A stretch of 64,000 nucleotides of DNA, taken from the NCBI GenBank assembly GCA_019285755.1, contig CP079103.1, positions 1,054,001-1,118,000 on the forward strand. Direction: 5' to 3'. The stretch comes from Chitinophaga sp. E66. GTDB taxonomy: Bacteria; Bacteroidota; Bacteroidia; Chitinophagales; Chitinophagaceae. This document shows, one piece after another, positions 33,885-44,268 of the stretch; the first letter of the stretch is position 1; each line of letters starts with the position of its first letter. The notes under the pieces are model-generated. The model was given only the letters and a program-made list of their open reading frames with translations, ran no database searches and was not told the origin of the DNA. A program made the translations under genes and the position numbers.

Positions 33885-34818
33885 ATGAAAACAGGCATTC
33901 AAAAGATTCTCCTTTCCTGGCCGCGCTTTTTGCGGCCGGGGAGGCTGCCGCCCAGCAACAGCCGCTGTATGCGCAGTACCAATACAACGGGATGGTGATC
34001 AATCCCGGCTATCCTTCTATGGATGAATTCGGCAGCGCCACGGTCGTGATGCGGAACCAATGGGTAGGCATGGAAGGCGCTCCTAAGACAGCGACTTTTT
34101 CCTTCTATTCACCTATCAAGTCAACCGGTACCAGTGTGGGCTTCATGGCACTGAAAGATGAGATCACGATTTACTCCCAGACAGGCTACCATTTGAACAT
34201 CTCCCAGAAAGTAAAGTTGGATGATAAGCTGTATTTGGCCATGGGATTGAAAGGCGGTATGGAGCAGTACCGGGAGAACAACGATCATCTCGGCAGCCCG
34301 GACGATCCCGTATTTTCCAATAATCAATCATATTGGAAAACGGACGTCGGGTTTGGGTTCGTACTTTTTCAGACAAATGGTTTGTTGGCTTTTCTGCCCC
34401 CTCTTTCCATAATTTTGACCTGGGTGGATCTGTGAATAAAGTGGAGTTCAAGCGGCATATGTACCTCCACGGCGCATATGTGACTACCATCAACAACTTC
34501 CTGAAATTTAAACCCGGGGTGGTTTTACGCCAGGTGAGCGGTGCAGGCGTACAGGCTGATATCAACGCTATGTTTATATTAAAAGACGTTTTATGGGCGG
34601 GGGCTACCTGGAGAACGGAGAAATCCGCCAGCGCAACGGTACAGGTACAGGTATCGAAGAACTTCCAGTTTGGTTATTCGTACGACTTTTCTTCATCCAC
34701 TCATTTAAAAAGCATGCAGGGCGGATCGCATGAACTGATGCTGAATTACCGTTTTAGTTTACAAAAGATAAAAAGCCCACACCAAGATTTCTTTAATCAA
34801 TATTATTTTATACATTAG
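33885..34818 (+). CDS. PorP/SprF family type IX secretion membrane protein
   Basis: An outer-membrane protein of the PorP/SprF family, about 312 residues after repair. It has a signal peptide, then the family start QQQPLYAQYQYNGMVINPGY and RNQWVGMEGAPKTATFSFYS, and a barrel ending YDFSSSTHLKSMQGGSHELM and LNYRF. Breaks occur near 33918 and 34365. SprF is needed for secretion of the adhesin SprB in Flavobacterium, and PorP/SprF genes commonly follow genes for type B sorting proteins. This one lies 18 bases after the giant gene and is probably its dedicated partner. No terminator is seen before 35125. Confidence 0.92.
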
Positions 34819-35124
34819 CTTAATAAATATACAGAATGATCAATCCGGAAGTAATCCGGCTACGTATATACCTCGCAAATAAGCCTACACGACATGATCT
34901 ACGCTGATTTTCAAGGTTGTTTATATGGGATGATTTTGGTTAATTGTTAGTTATCCTAACGTGGGGGCTTTGATAGTTCGAATATTTAAATTAGATTTGA
35001 TGTAGAGTTTGATACCGTAAGTGAGGCTGTTGAAAAAGTGCTGCATCAACCAAGTTCTTTAACACGATCCGATTATTTTCACCAAAGATATTTGTCGCTG
35101 CGGCAACGCACGACAGTAAGAGTT

Positions 35125-35182
35125 GTCTTAAGCTAAATTGGAGAAAAATTCGAGCCTGATGTTCGTGTCGGGCTCTATTTTT
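35125..35182 (+). repeat. Hairpin element, copy 1
   Basis: GTCTTAAGCTAAATTGGAGA leads into GAGCCTGA, a short loop and TCGGGCTC (35152-35159 with 35168-35175), then a T-rich tail. It looks like a terminator with a conserved 5' part of 20 or more bases. Confidence 0.6.
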
Positions 35183-35249
35183 ACACTTCGTTTTTGGCAA
35201 CCTTACGAAAGACATTTTAAAGAGTCTTATTAGGGAATAAGGGATTTTT

Positions 35250-35303
35250 GTCTTAAGCTAAATTGGAGAAAAACGAGCCTGATTGTCTTATCGGGCTCTT
35301 TTC
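35250..35303 (+). repeat. Hairpin element, copy 2
   Basis: The same 5' part as copy 1, base for base over GTCTTAAGCTAAATTGGAGA, and the same stem GAGCCTGA with TCGGGCTC (35275-35282 with 35291-35298), 125 bases further on. The loop differs. Confidence 0.6.
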
Positions 35304-35508
35304 ATTTTACCCCTTCCCATCACACTTTCAACAACATTTCTTCCGACGGAAAATATTTCCGTCGGCTTTCAGAAATAGTTTAGCAATCCTAACTATATAA
35401 TTAATTTTTGTAGATTTACGAAGAGGAAATCGCTCCGCCATGGCCTTTTCCGCCGTTAATCGAACAACCGTATACACAAACTCTTTTATATCCACTTTGC
35501 ATTACTAG

Positions 35509-35555
35509 TTAATTTGGAGGATGGGCCTGATTGTCAAGTCGGGCCTCTTTTTTTA
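35509..35555 (+). repeat. Hairpin element, copy 3 (diverged)
   Basis: TTAATTTGGAGGA, then GGGCCTGA with TCGGGCCT (35523-35530 with 35539-35546) and seven or more T. The stem keeps pairing although bases have changed (GAGCC to GGGCC, GGCTC to GGCCT), which hints at selection for structure. Confidence 0.55.
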
Positions 35556-35609
35556 TGCATTCTTCCAAAAATTCCCTAGATTTAAAACACATCAACGCAC
35601 CGGATAGCC

Positions 35610-35816
35610 ATGAATGAGGAAATGCTCCTGATGATATTGTTTCTTGCCCACCTCTGGCTGGTGGTCCGTTTCGTGGTGTTGCATACCTTCAAAAGAACAG
35701 ACAATAACCGCCCTTACCATCTCAAGTGGCTGATATTGGTATTCTTCGTACCATTCATCGGTTATGGCCTGTACTTCTGGTTAACCCGTAAAAGTGTAAC
35801 GGAAAATCAATCCTGA
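35610..35816 (+). CDS. Small two-helix membrane protein
   Basis: A 68-residue protein with two hydrophobic helices (LLMILFLAHLWLVVRFVVL and LKWLILVFFVPFIGYGLYFW) and a basic end. The second helix resembles the PLDc_N motif of small phospholipase-D-associated membrane proteins, but the match is weak. Its stop overlaps that of the convergent prsW by 10 bases. Function unknown. Confidence 0.6.
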   Translation: MNEEMLLMILFLAHLWLVVRFVVLHTFKRTDNNRPYHLKWLILVFFVPFIGYGLYFWLTRKSVTENQS

Positions 35817-36544
35817 TCCGGCTCCCTTTCCATTTCTGCCCGCTTTTCGTTTTCCTGCCGCAACCTTTCCCACTCCCGGGAAGTGGCCCTGTGCTGTTTA
35901 ATCGCGCGGATCGACAGGCGGATGGCGATGAACAGGCAGACCAGGGATGCTAATACCTGGTAAATGCTGTCACCGATAAAAAGGAAGAAATCGAATGCCC
36001 CATGGAACATCACCGCCCAAAAGAGCCCTGTAAACAGCAGGGTGCTCCTGTGCTGCGGGATAAATTTAGCCAGGCCTGTATAATATCCCATCAAGACCGC
36101 GAAACAGGCATGCGCCGGCACGGAAATAAACATCCGCGCCCATCCGGTTGAGATGCCGTACTGGTACACATAGCTGATATTCTCCGCTGTCGCAAAGCCC
36201 ATCCCGATCATAATAGAATAGACGATACCATCGAATGGCTCATCGAAGGCTTTCTTAGGGTACGCGAAATATCGCAGTACCAGATATTTTCCTCCTTCTT
36301 CGCTGAGGCCGACGATGATAAAGGCGTATATCGCACTATTGATCCATCCGCTGCCGGAAGGCCGCCAGCCCTGGATAGCCGCTACGGTCTGGATGAATAA
36401 AGGAAGCGCCACACTGAGCACGCCCAGGAAGAAACAGCGGATCAGCAGGCCCAGCGGTTCCCGGTTGCGCTGATCGAGGGCGTAAATGGCCAGCATAATG
36501 GCGATGCCGGGCGCTACGGCCAGGGCGAAGGCGTTCATTAACAT
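35807..36544 (-). CDS. PrsW family intramembrane metalloprotease
   Basis: A polytopic membrane protein of about 245 residues. It has the PrsW motifs in order: EEGGKYLVLRYF, GMGFATAENISYV, SVPAHACFAVLMGYY and MFHGAFDFFLF, giving the Glu-Glu, Glu, His and His-Asp residues of the active site. In Bacillus, PrsW cuts an anti-sigma factor; the target here is unknown. I start at the ATG at 36544, three bases after the polX stop, rather than at 36583 inside polX. The C-terminal tail is highly charged. Confidence 0.9.
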   Translation of the reverse strand: MLMNAFALAVAPGIAIMLAIYALDQRNREPLGLLIRCFFLGVLSVALPLFIQTVAAIQGWRPSGSGWINSAIYAFIIVGLSEEGGKYLVLRYFAYPKKAFDEPFDGIVYSIMIGMGFATAENISYVYQYGISTGWARMFISVPAHACFAVLMGYYTGLAKFIPQHRSTLLFTGLFWAVMFHGAFDFFLFIGDSIYQVLASLVCLFIAIRLSIRAIKQHRATSREWERLRQENEKRAEMEREPDQD

Positions 36545-36546
36545 GT

Positions 36547-38224
36547 TCAGATACCTTTGGATTGTCTGCGTGTTGCCAACCATGCTTCCAGTTCGGAAAG
36601 GCTGAAGCTGCTAAGGTTTTTATCTGCGGTAAGCCCGCCTTTCTGTGCGGCCAGAACGCCATACCGGATATCGCCATACCCTTCAATAGTATGCGCATCC
36701 GGGTCAATTGAGAGCATCGCGCCTTTGTCGATCGCCATGGAAATCCATTCCCAGCCGATATCCAGACGGCGCGGGTGCGCGTTCAGTTCTATGACCACCT
36801 GGTTGGCTACGCATGCGTCAATAATAGCCGGGTGATCAATAGGGTAGCCGTTACGGCTCAGCAATAACCGGCCGGTCATGTGCCCAAGGATGGTGGTGTA
36901 CGGGTTGGAGATAGCTGCGAGTAAACGGGCCATGGCTTTTCTTCCGGCATTTTCAGGTTGGAGTGCACAGATGCAATGACGAGGTCGAAGCTCCGGAGGA
37001 TTTCTGCAGGGTAATCGAGGTTGCCATCATTGAGTATGTCGGCTTCAATGCTCTTGAAGATCTTGAAGGGCGCCAGTTTTTTATTCAGTTCATCGATCTG
37101 CGCATGTTGTGCCAGTATACGGTCCGGGTGAAGGCCGTTGGCATAAAATGCGGAACGAGAGTGATCGCTGATGACCAGGTATTCAAATCCCTTATCCTGG
37201 CTGCTTTGGCCATATCTTCGAGCGAGCTGGCGCCGTCGCTCCAGTTGGAATGCGAGTGGACGATGCCTTTGATATCGCCCGGTTGGATGAGGGTGGCAGT
37301 TTGCCTGCTGCGGCTTTGAGAAGGATATCGGGCGTTTCCCTGAGGGCCGGTGCGATTTCCGGGAGGCCGGCGCGGGTGAAGATAGCGTTTTCGGTGGATT
37401 CGTTTCCTCCGCTGGCCGCCCCTTCTCGGGCGAAGAACGCGCTGAGGAAGGCATCGGTGCCCGTGGTGGTGAACAGTTTAGTGGCAAAGTGCTCTATTGC
37501 GGCGCCGTAGAGGCGTATTTTGACCTGGTCGCGGAACTGGAGCAGGATGGAATCATCGTCGTTGCCCAGTCTGTCGAAGCCATCGAGGCCATGGAAGATC
37601 TCCGATACCTGGTCGATGGGAACGCCGATTACGGCTTCCAGTTCATCGATAATGGGTTGTTGGCGGCGGAAGGCGCCGGTGAGGGAGACCGGGGCGGGGA
37701 GAAGGTTTTCTCCAACAGTTGCAGGAGTTCCCTGGCGAAGGGTTCTACTTCCGCATAGAGGAATCTTTCGCGGTTGGAGAGGAAGAATTCGATACTTTGT
37801 CGGATGGATTCCTGTGTTTTGGCGCCGAACCCTTTCAGGAGGGTGAGGCGGTTTTCGTTGCAGGCGTAGAGGAGCTCGCCGAGGGTTTCGACTTCGAGTT
37901 CTTTCCAGATGGTGGCGATTTTTTTGGCCCGATGCCTTTGATGCGCATCATGTCAAGGATACCTGCGGGTGTTTTGGAGAGGTATTCTTCGAGGAGGGGA
38001 AATGCGCCGGTGTCGAGCATTTCGCAGACGGACCTGCCGGTGGATTCTCCGATGCCTTTGATGCGGAAGATAGCGTCGCGGGGAGTTTCCTGGAGGGGAA
38101 CGGTGAGTTTTTCTATTTGAAAGGCCGCGTTGGCGAAAGATTTGGCTTTGAAGGGATTATCTCCGTGGATGTCCATGAGTTTGGCAAGCAGGGAGAAATT
38201 ATCGGCGATGACGTAATTATCCAT
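36547..38224 (-). CDS. polX: DNA polymerase X family protein with PHP domain
   Basis: Bacterial PolX is a repair polymerase with a 3'-5' exonuclease in its PHP domain. The N-terminus MDNYVIADNFSLLAKLMDIH is the family start. HhH motifs follow (IFRIKGIGESTG and MRIKGIGPKK), then a diverged polymerase region, and the C-terminal PHP domain: SHSNWSDGASSL, YLVISDHSRSAFYANGL, IEADILNDGNLDY, ASVHSNLKM, GHMTGRLLL, ELNAHPRRLDI and LSIDPDAHTIEG. Breaks occur near 37925, 37470, 37280, 37210 and 36930. The repaired length of about 560 residues is normal. It runs straight into prsW. Confidence 0.92.
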
Positions 38225-38244
38225 AGGGGTGTAAGTTAACAAAA

Positions 38245-38274
38245 AAAGAACCTCGATTTTCATCGAGGTTCTTT
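38245..38274 (-). terminator. Terminator after the histone-like gene
   Basis: A 13-bp stem, AAAGAACCTCGAT with ATCGAGGTTCTTT, and a TTTC loop, continued by T on the minus strand. Confidence 0.88.
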
Positions 38275-38298
38275 ATGCTACAGTTTGTAAATCCGATC

Positions 38299-38695
38299 TT
38301 ACATGGCCGGAGCTGCGGGAGCAGAGGGAGCAGCTTTTTTAGGAGCGGCTTTCTTTTTCGGAGCAGCTTTCTTGGCAGCGGCTTTCTTAGGAGCAGCTTT
38401 CTTGGCAGCGGCTTTCTTAGGAGCAGCTTTCTTAGCAGCAGCTTTTTAGGAGCAGCAGCTTTCTTAGAGCAGCTTTCTTAGAGCAGCTTTCTTAGCAGCG
38501 GCTTTCTTAGGAGCAGCTTTCTTAGCAGCGGCTTTCTTAGGAGCAGCTTTCTTAGCAGCGGCTTTTTAGGAGCAGCTTTTAGCAGCAGCTTTTTCGGAGC
38601 AGCTTTCTTAGCAGCGGCTTTTTTAGGAGCAGCTTTCTTAGCAGCAGCTTTTTTCGGAGCAGCTTTTTTGCAGCAGCTTTCTTAATTGTTGCCAT
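38299..38695 (-). CDS. Histone H1-like Ala/Lys/Pro-rich repeat protein
   Basis: A strongly basic protein of about 130 residues, starting MATIKKAAAKKAAPKKAA and built almost wholly of AAxKK units (KKAAAKKAAP), ending APSAPAAPAM. This is the composition of bacterial histone H1-like proteins that coat DNA. Several A-run losses shift the frame (38445-38680), as expected in such a repetitive, homopolymer-rich gene, so the exact repeat count is uncertain. It lies just after rplU-rpmA on the same strand and ends at a strong terminator. Confidence 0.8.
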
Positions 38696-38765
38696 TGTTT
38701 TTTGAATTTTGGGTTAGTAATTAAAATTGGGTATTAAAAAACTTTATGGCAATCACTGCGTGGAA

Positions 38766-39043
38766 TTAGGCTTCTGCCTGCGCAGTGGTGTCAAATGATT
38801 TAACGGAAACGAAAGTCCGGTTTTCACGGCCTTTTCTGAATTCCACCACACCGTCTGTCAGCGCATAGATCGTGAAGTCCTTACCGATTCCTACGTTGGA
38901 ACCAGCATGGTACACGGTGCCTCTCTGACGGATAATGATGTTACCGGCTACAGCTGCCTGACCACCGAAGATTTTAACCCCGAGCCTTTTGCTTTGGGAA
39001 TCCCGGCCGTTCTTTACACTACCTTCACCTTTTTGTGTGCCAT
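38766..39043 (-). CDS. rpmA: 50S ribosomal protein L27
   Basis: L27 reaches the peptidyl-transferase centre of the ribosome. After the start MAHKK one G is missing near 39026. With it the sequence reads [19 protein letters not shown], then [20 protein letters not shown] and [20 protein letters not shown], the standard L27. Loss of such an essential protein is impossible in a living cell, so this break is the clearest proof of sequencing error in the window. It is 37 bases after rplU, as nearly everywhere in bacteria. Confidence 0.96.
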
Positions 39044-39080
39044 TGTATTATAACTTTAGAAACTTTTAGTCAATATGAAT

Positions 39081-39383
39081 TTAAGCAATTTCGTTGATCT
39101 TGATCTTGGTGAAATGGGTACGATGGCCCACTTTCTTCCGGAAGCCTTTTCTACGCTTCATTTTGAAGGCGATCACTTTGTCACCCTGCACATGGCCCAG
39201 AATTTCAGCCTTGATCACTGATTTTACATCAGTACCTACGGTAAGCTTACCGTCGTTGTCAGTCAGCAGAACTTCTGCAAATTCTACTTTATCTCCGACG
39301 TTCCCAGCGAGTTGGTGTACGAAGATCTCCTGATCTTTCTGCACCTTGAACTGCTGGCCTGCGATTTTTACAACTGCGAACAT
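39081..39383 (-). CDS. rplU: 50S ribosomal protein L21
   Basis: An intact 100-residue L21: MFAVVKIAGQQFKVQKDQEI, then VGDKVEFAEVLL and the basic C-terminal segment KMKRRKGFRKKVGHRTHFTK that contacts 23S rRNA. The start is the ATG at 39383, not the in-frame ATG at 39437, which lies upstream of the promoter. First gene of the rplU-rpmA-histone-like unit. Confidence 0.98.
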   Translation of the reverse strand: MFAVVKIAGQQFKVQKDQEIFVHQLAGNVGDKVEFAEVLLTDNDGKLTVGTDVKSVIKAEILGHVQGDKVIAFKMKRRKGFRKKVGHRTHFTKIKINEIA

Positions 39384-39407
39384 AGTATTTCCAAAAATAA
39401 TTTCCTG

Positions 39408-39439
39408 CAAAGGTATTACTTTGTTTTTAATCAACAAAG
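39408..39439 (-). promoter_or_regulatory. Promoter of rplU-rpmA
   Basis: The minus strand has TTTG at 39439-39436 and TACCTTTG at 39415-39408, a near-perfect Bacteroidota promoter with about 20 bases between the elements. Confidence 0.65.
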
Positions 39440-39662
39440 AAATTCCTGCAATTTTAATGCCGGCCCACCCATCTCGGACAACTACCGGTTTGAAAAATAG
39501 TTAATTACATATCAAAGATACGGACTTTTTACAATTTTAGTTTTTTTTTAACAATTGTTTACATGTCCCCTGCATCAACACCTACAGGCCACCCATGGCC
39601 GTTCCGCTACAATCCCCGCCAGTGGCCCGTTTTAAAAACGCTTAACTTGTGCGCAATTTTTA

Positions 39663-39670
39663 TACATTTG
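39663..39670 (+). promoter_or_regulatory. Promoter -7 element of the GH3 gene
   Basis: TACATTTG, a full match, 32 bases before the ATG. Confidence 0.5.
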
Positions 39671-39701
39671 TTACTTACGTTGATCATTAAAATAACGGGG
39701 C

Positions 39702-41271
39702 ATGAAGTTTAAATCACTGCTGGCCAAACCATTTGCTTCCATTATAGCCGCAAAGGTGAAGAAGGAAATGATGCGGGCGGCGGAAGACCAGGAGGCCATC
39801 CTCCAGGAATTGCTTAAGACGGGCAGGAAAACGGAATTCGGGAAAGAGCACACATTCGAGAACATTCACTCCTACGACGATTATATTAAGGCCGTTCCCA
39901 TCCGGGATTATGAGCAATTCAGGCCATATATCGATAAAATAAAGGAAGGCCGCCACAATATCCTCTGGAAAGGGCTGCCCATGTATTTCGCCAAAACTTC
40001 CGGCACCACCTCCGGCGTGAAATACATCCCCATCTCGAAAGAGTCTATCGATCACCACTTTAATACGTCCCGCAACGCCGTTTTCTGCAACGTCGTGGAA
40101 ACGGGAGACGCCACCGCGTTCGATGGCAAGCTGATCTTCCTCTCCGGTTCCCCGAACTGGAAAGGATCGCCGGCATCCCCACCGGGCGCCTCAGCGGTAT
40201 CGCCAACCACCAGATACCCCGGTACCTGCGCACCAACCAGCTGCCCACTTACGAAACCAACTGTATCGAAGACTGGGAAACCAAGCTGGGCAAGATAGTG
40301 GACGAGACCATCAACCAGGACATGCGCCTCATCTCCGGCATTCCGCCATGGATGCAGATGTACTTCGACGAGCTGATCGCCCGCAGCGGGAAGCCCGTTG
40401 GCGAACTGTTCCCAATTTCAACCTCCTCGTGCACGGCGGCGTCAATTTTGAACCGTACCGCGCCAAACTGATGGACTCCATCGGCCGGAAAGTCACCACC
40501 ATAGAGACTTTTCCTGCTTCCGAGGGGTTCTTCGCCTACCAGGATACCCAGCAACAGGAAGGCCTGCTCCTCAATACCAACGCCGGCATCTTCTTCGAAT
40601 TCGTGCCGGCAGGGGAGATTTTTCTCCCAATCCTACCCGCGTCCCGCTCAAAGACATCGAACTCGGCGTGAATTACGCCATGATCGTAAGCACCAACGCC
40701 GGGTTGTGGGCATATAACATAGGAGACACCGTGAAGTTCGTCTCCCGCAACCCATACCGTATCCTCGTTACCGGACGGACCAAACACTACATCTCCGCAT
40801 TCGGGGAGCATGTGATCGGCGAAGAGGTGGAGCATAGCCTGATGGGCGTTGCCGACCGCCACGGCATCCGCATCACTGAGTTCACCGTGGCGCCTAAAGT
40901 GCAGGTGAACGGCGAGCTGCCGTACCACGAATGGTTCGTGGAATTCGAGGAAGTACCCGGCAACCTCTCCGGCTTTGCCCAGGAGGTAGACCAGGCGCTG
41001 CAGGAAAGAATATCTATTATAACGACCTGTTGACCGGCAACATCCTCCAAACCCTGAAAATCAGGCCGGTAAGGAAGAACGGGTTCATCGACTATATGAA
41101 ATCCATCGGTAAACTGGGCGGGCAGAACAAAGTGCCCCGCCTCAGCAACGACCGCACGATCGCGGACGAGATGGGCAAATACCGGAAGGCCGCTAAGCGG
41201 CCATTTCGCACGCTGCCATCGAAAAAACCTTTAAATTGAAACCCAAAGAAGAGATTACAGACAGATCATGA
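39702..41271 (+). CDS. GH3 family acyl-acid-amido synthetase-like protein
   Basis: A protein of about 520 residues of the GH3 auxin-responsive family, an adenylate-forming group whose plant members link amino acids to hormones. The bacterial role is not known. It starts MKFKSLLAKPFASIIAAKVK; the ATP motif is YFAKTSGTTSGVKYIP. Later come LVHGGVNFEPYRAKL, ETFPASEGFFAYQ, YNIGDTVKFVS and TGRTKHYISAFGEHVIGEEV. Breaks near 40165, 40410, 40625, 41010 and 41205. Its TGA overlaps the dxr ATG. Confidence 0.88.
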
Positions 41272-42428
41272 GTAAAAAACGTATAGGCATTTTCGGGTCT
41301 ACCGGCTCCATCGGCCGGCAGGCACTCGAAGTGATCGAAGCCCACCCGGCCCTGTTCGAGGTGGAAGTGCTCACGGCACATTCTAACGACGCCCTGCTCA
41401 TCGAGCAGGCACTGAAGCACCGGCCCAACGCCGTTGTAATTGGCGATGAAAGCAAATACGCCGCTGTCAAAGATGTTTTATTCGACCAGGGATCAAAGTG
41501 TTCGCCGGACCCGCCGCCATGGTGGAAGTAGCCGCGTGGAACTCGATCGACCTGATGCTGTCTGCCGTTGTAGGCTTCGCCGGACTGGCCCCCACGCTCA
41601 GCGCGCTGGAACAAGGTACCCCTGTGGCCCTTGCCAATAAGGAAACCCTCGTGGTTGCCGGCGATATCGTTATGGCAACCGCACGGAAGAAAAATGTGCC
41701 CATCATCCCCGTGGATTCCGAGCACTCCGCTATTTTCCAATGCCTGCAGGGAGAACCTCTTTCTAAAGTCGAAAAGGTGATACTCACGGCTTCCGGCGGA
41801 CCGTTCCTCGGCAAAAGACCAATTTCCTCATCAACGTTAAAAAGATCACGCCCTGCAGCATCCCAACTGGAGCATGGGCGCCAAGATCAGCATCGATTCG
41901 GCCACCCTTATGAACAAAGGGCTGGAAATGATCGAAGCGAAGTGGCTCTTCGGTTTGCATGCCGATCAGATCGAAGTGATCATCCATCCGCAGTCCATCA
42001 TCCATTCCATGGTGCAATTCTCCGACGGTTCCATCAAAGCACAGATGGGCCTGCCCGACATGAAGCTGCCCATACAGTATGCCATGGGCTATCCTGACCG
42101 TATCACCAACGACTTCCCGCGTTTCTCCTTCAAGAACTATCCCTCGCTCACTTTCGAGCAGCCGGACCTGAAAACATTCCGCAACCTCGGCATAGCCATG
42201 GAGGTATTGCGCAAGGGCGGCAACGCCGCCTGCGTGATGAACGCGGCCAATGAGGAAGTCGTGAACGCGTTCCTGAAGAACAGGATCGGGTTCCTGCAGA
42301 TGACGGAGGTGATCGAGGAAACGATGGCCAAAGTGCCTTTCGTTGAGAAGCCGACTTTACAGCAATATTACCAGGCCGACACAGCTGCCCGCGATCATGC
42401 CGCAGAATTGATACATAGCCTGACCTAA
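41268..42428 (+). CDS. dxr: 1-deoxy-D-xylulose 5-phosphate reductoisomerase (Dxr)
   Basis: Dxr makes 2-C-methylerythritol 4-phosphate, the first committed step of the MEP isoprenoid pathway. It has the NADPH motif [31 protein letters not shown], the metal and substrate block [40 protein letters not shown], and the C-terminal [12 protein letters not shown]. Breaks near 41492 and 41815-41850 are homopolymer losses. The repaired length of about 387 residues is typical. It is translationally coupled to the GH3 gene and followed after 43 bases by rseP. Confidence 0.96.
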
Positions 42429-42471
42429 TTACTTACATTCGCAAAAAAATCCTGGTTTTTCAAGCAAGTAC

Positions 42472-43814
42472 ATGGAAACAACCGCAATATTAGTTAAAGC
42501 AGGCCAGTTGCTCCTTTCACTATCGATCCTCGTGGTCCTGCATGAACTCGGGCACTTTATCCCTGCCAAACTGTTTAAGACAAAAGTGGAGAAGTTCTAC
42601 CTGTTCTTCGATCCCTGGTTTTCTCTTTTCAAATTCAAGAAGGGCGATACTGAATATGGCATCGGCTGGTTGCCCCTGGGTGGCTATGTGAAGATCGCCG
42701 GTATGATCGACGAGAGCATGGACAAGGAACAGATGAGCCGTCCGCCGGAAGCCTGGGAATTCCGTTCCAAGCCGGCCTGGCAACGCCTGATCATCATGAT
42801 CGGCGGGGTAACGGTGAACCTGATCCTGGGTTTTCTCATTTATACGATGATCCTTTGGCACTGGGGCGAGCAATTGCTGCCCATCGCCAATGTTAAATAT
42901 GGTATTTATACTGACTCTGTAGGCCATAGCATCGGGTTGAAGGACGGGGATAAAATTCTTTCCGTAGATAATGAAGTACCCGAGGATTTCCGGGACATTA
43001 CAGGCAACCTCATCCTTAATCAGGCCAAAGCCATACAGGTAGAGCGGGACGGTGAAAAAATCGATCTTCCCATCAAGGAGGGCTTCGTTGGTAAGACCAT
43101 CAAGAAGAAGGCGCCCATTGCCGGCGTTCGCGTTCCGGCGGTGGTAGACACCGTGATCGCGGAAGGCGATGTGACGGCAGCCCATAAGGCGGGTATCCAG
43201 GTAGGGGATACGGTGATTTCGATCCACGGTACCCCGGTCGGTTACTGGCATGAAGTGCCCCGTTTGCTGGTAAAAGATTCCGGTCAGACGATCGATGTGA
43301 TCGTGAAACGCGGCGCTGATACCGTTAAACTGCGGCCCACGGTTTCCTCAAGGGTACGCTGGGCTTTCAGAACTATGCGGACCGCCACCTGGATTTCGTA
43401 ACCAAACAATACACGTTCGGGCAGGCGATCCCTGCCGGGTTCTCCCGCGCCATAGAAAAACTGGTGGAATACGTTCAGCAGTTGCGACTGATCTTCGTGT
43501 CCAAGGAAGTGAAGGCCAGCGAGTCGCTCGGTGGTTTCATGAGCATCGGGAACCTGTTCCCCTCCGAGTGGGACTGGCAGAGTTTCTGGACATTAACCGC
43601 GCTGTTGAGTATCATCCTGGCGTTCATGAACATCCTGCCGATACCGGCGCTGGACGGTGGGCACGTTTTGTTCCTCATCTATGAAATCATCACCGGACGA
43701 AAGCCCAGCGAGAAGTTTATGGAATATGCGCAGATCGTGGGGATGATATTGTTGTTCGGTTTGCTGTTGTATGCAAACGGGTTGGATATCTGGCGCGCGA
43801 TCACCGGAAAATAA
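42472..43814 (+). CDS. rseP: RIP metalloprotease RseP (site-2 protease)
   Basis: An inner-membrane zinc protease that cuts anti-sigma factors and signal-peptide remnants inside the membrane. The zinc motif is HELGH in the first helix; then GIGWLPLGGYVKIAGM, a helix VTVNLILGFLIYTMIL, two PDZ-like domains (GLKDGDKILSVDNE and AGIQVGDTVISIHG) and the third metal ligand in NILPIPALDGGHVLF. One base is lost near 43350. About 447 residues. Dxr and RseP are neighbours in many bacteria. Confidence 0.96.
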
Positions 43815-43829
43815 ATCAGGAAATAATTG

Positions 43830-43837
43830 TATCTTTG
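43830..43837 (+). promoter_or_regulatory. Promoter -7 element of ssrA
   Basis: TATCTTTG, a full TAnnTTTG match, 17 bases before the mature tmRNA end. Confidence 0.55.
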
Positions 43838-43853
43838 CAAAGCAGAGATGCCC

Positions 43854-44222
43854 GGGGCTGACCGGTTTTGACAGCATAGGTCTTTGAAAGTGTAAGCATG
43901 CCGTGCGTTGGATAATTAGCACGTAAATCTGAATACCCAAATTCTAATTGGCGAATCTAACTACGCCATGGCTGCCTAATCAGATTAGGTACCCATTATA
44001 GCCGCCGGAATTGTGTCCTACTGCGACTCCCGCCGCTGAATCAAAACCACAGATGGATAAGTGCACATGGTTTCTGTGAATGTGCAACGAAAAACTTAAC
44101 GGATAAGGGCGAGGTTGGTTTGTTCCGTTCCTGCTGAGCCCCGACACAACAATTCGGAAATAAGCATGTAGAAAGCTTTCCGGGAATATGTTTGGACGCG
44201 GGTTCGACTCCCGCCAGCTCCA
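43854..44222 (+). ncRNA. ssrA: Transfer-messenger RNA
   Basis: The 5' GGGGCTG pairs with 3' CAGCTCC to make the acceptor stem, and GGGTTCGACTCCCGC near the end is the T arm. The tag frame at 43950-43979 encodes GESNYAMAA and a stop, matching the GExNYAxAA tags of Bacteroidota. The final CCA is not encoded. tmRNA rescues stalled ribosomes and marks the product for proteases, Lon among them. A protein-like ORF on the opposite strand here is a shadow. Confidence 0.97.
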
Positions 44223-44230
44223 CCTGAAAT

Positions 44231-44268
44231 AAAAGCCGAAAGCTCCCTCGTTGGAGCTTTCGGCTTTT
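44231..44268 (+). terminator. Terminator after ssrA
   Basis: A perfect 16-bp stem, AAAAGCCGAAAGCTCC with its complement, and a 6-base loop. Confidence 0.93.

Larger units (their letters stand above)
34819..35609. other. Non-coding gap with three copies of a hairpin element
   Basis: No believable ORF lies here; the 74-residue minus-strand ORF at 34991-35215 crosses two of the structures. The gap holds the three hairpin elements listed separately and AT-rich spacers. No tRNA-like fold was seen. Confidence 0.6.
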
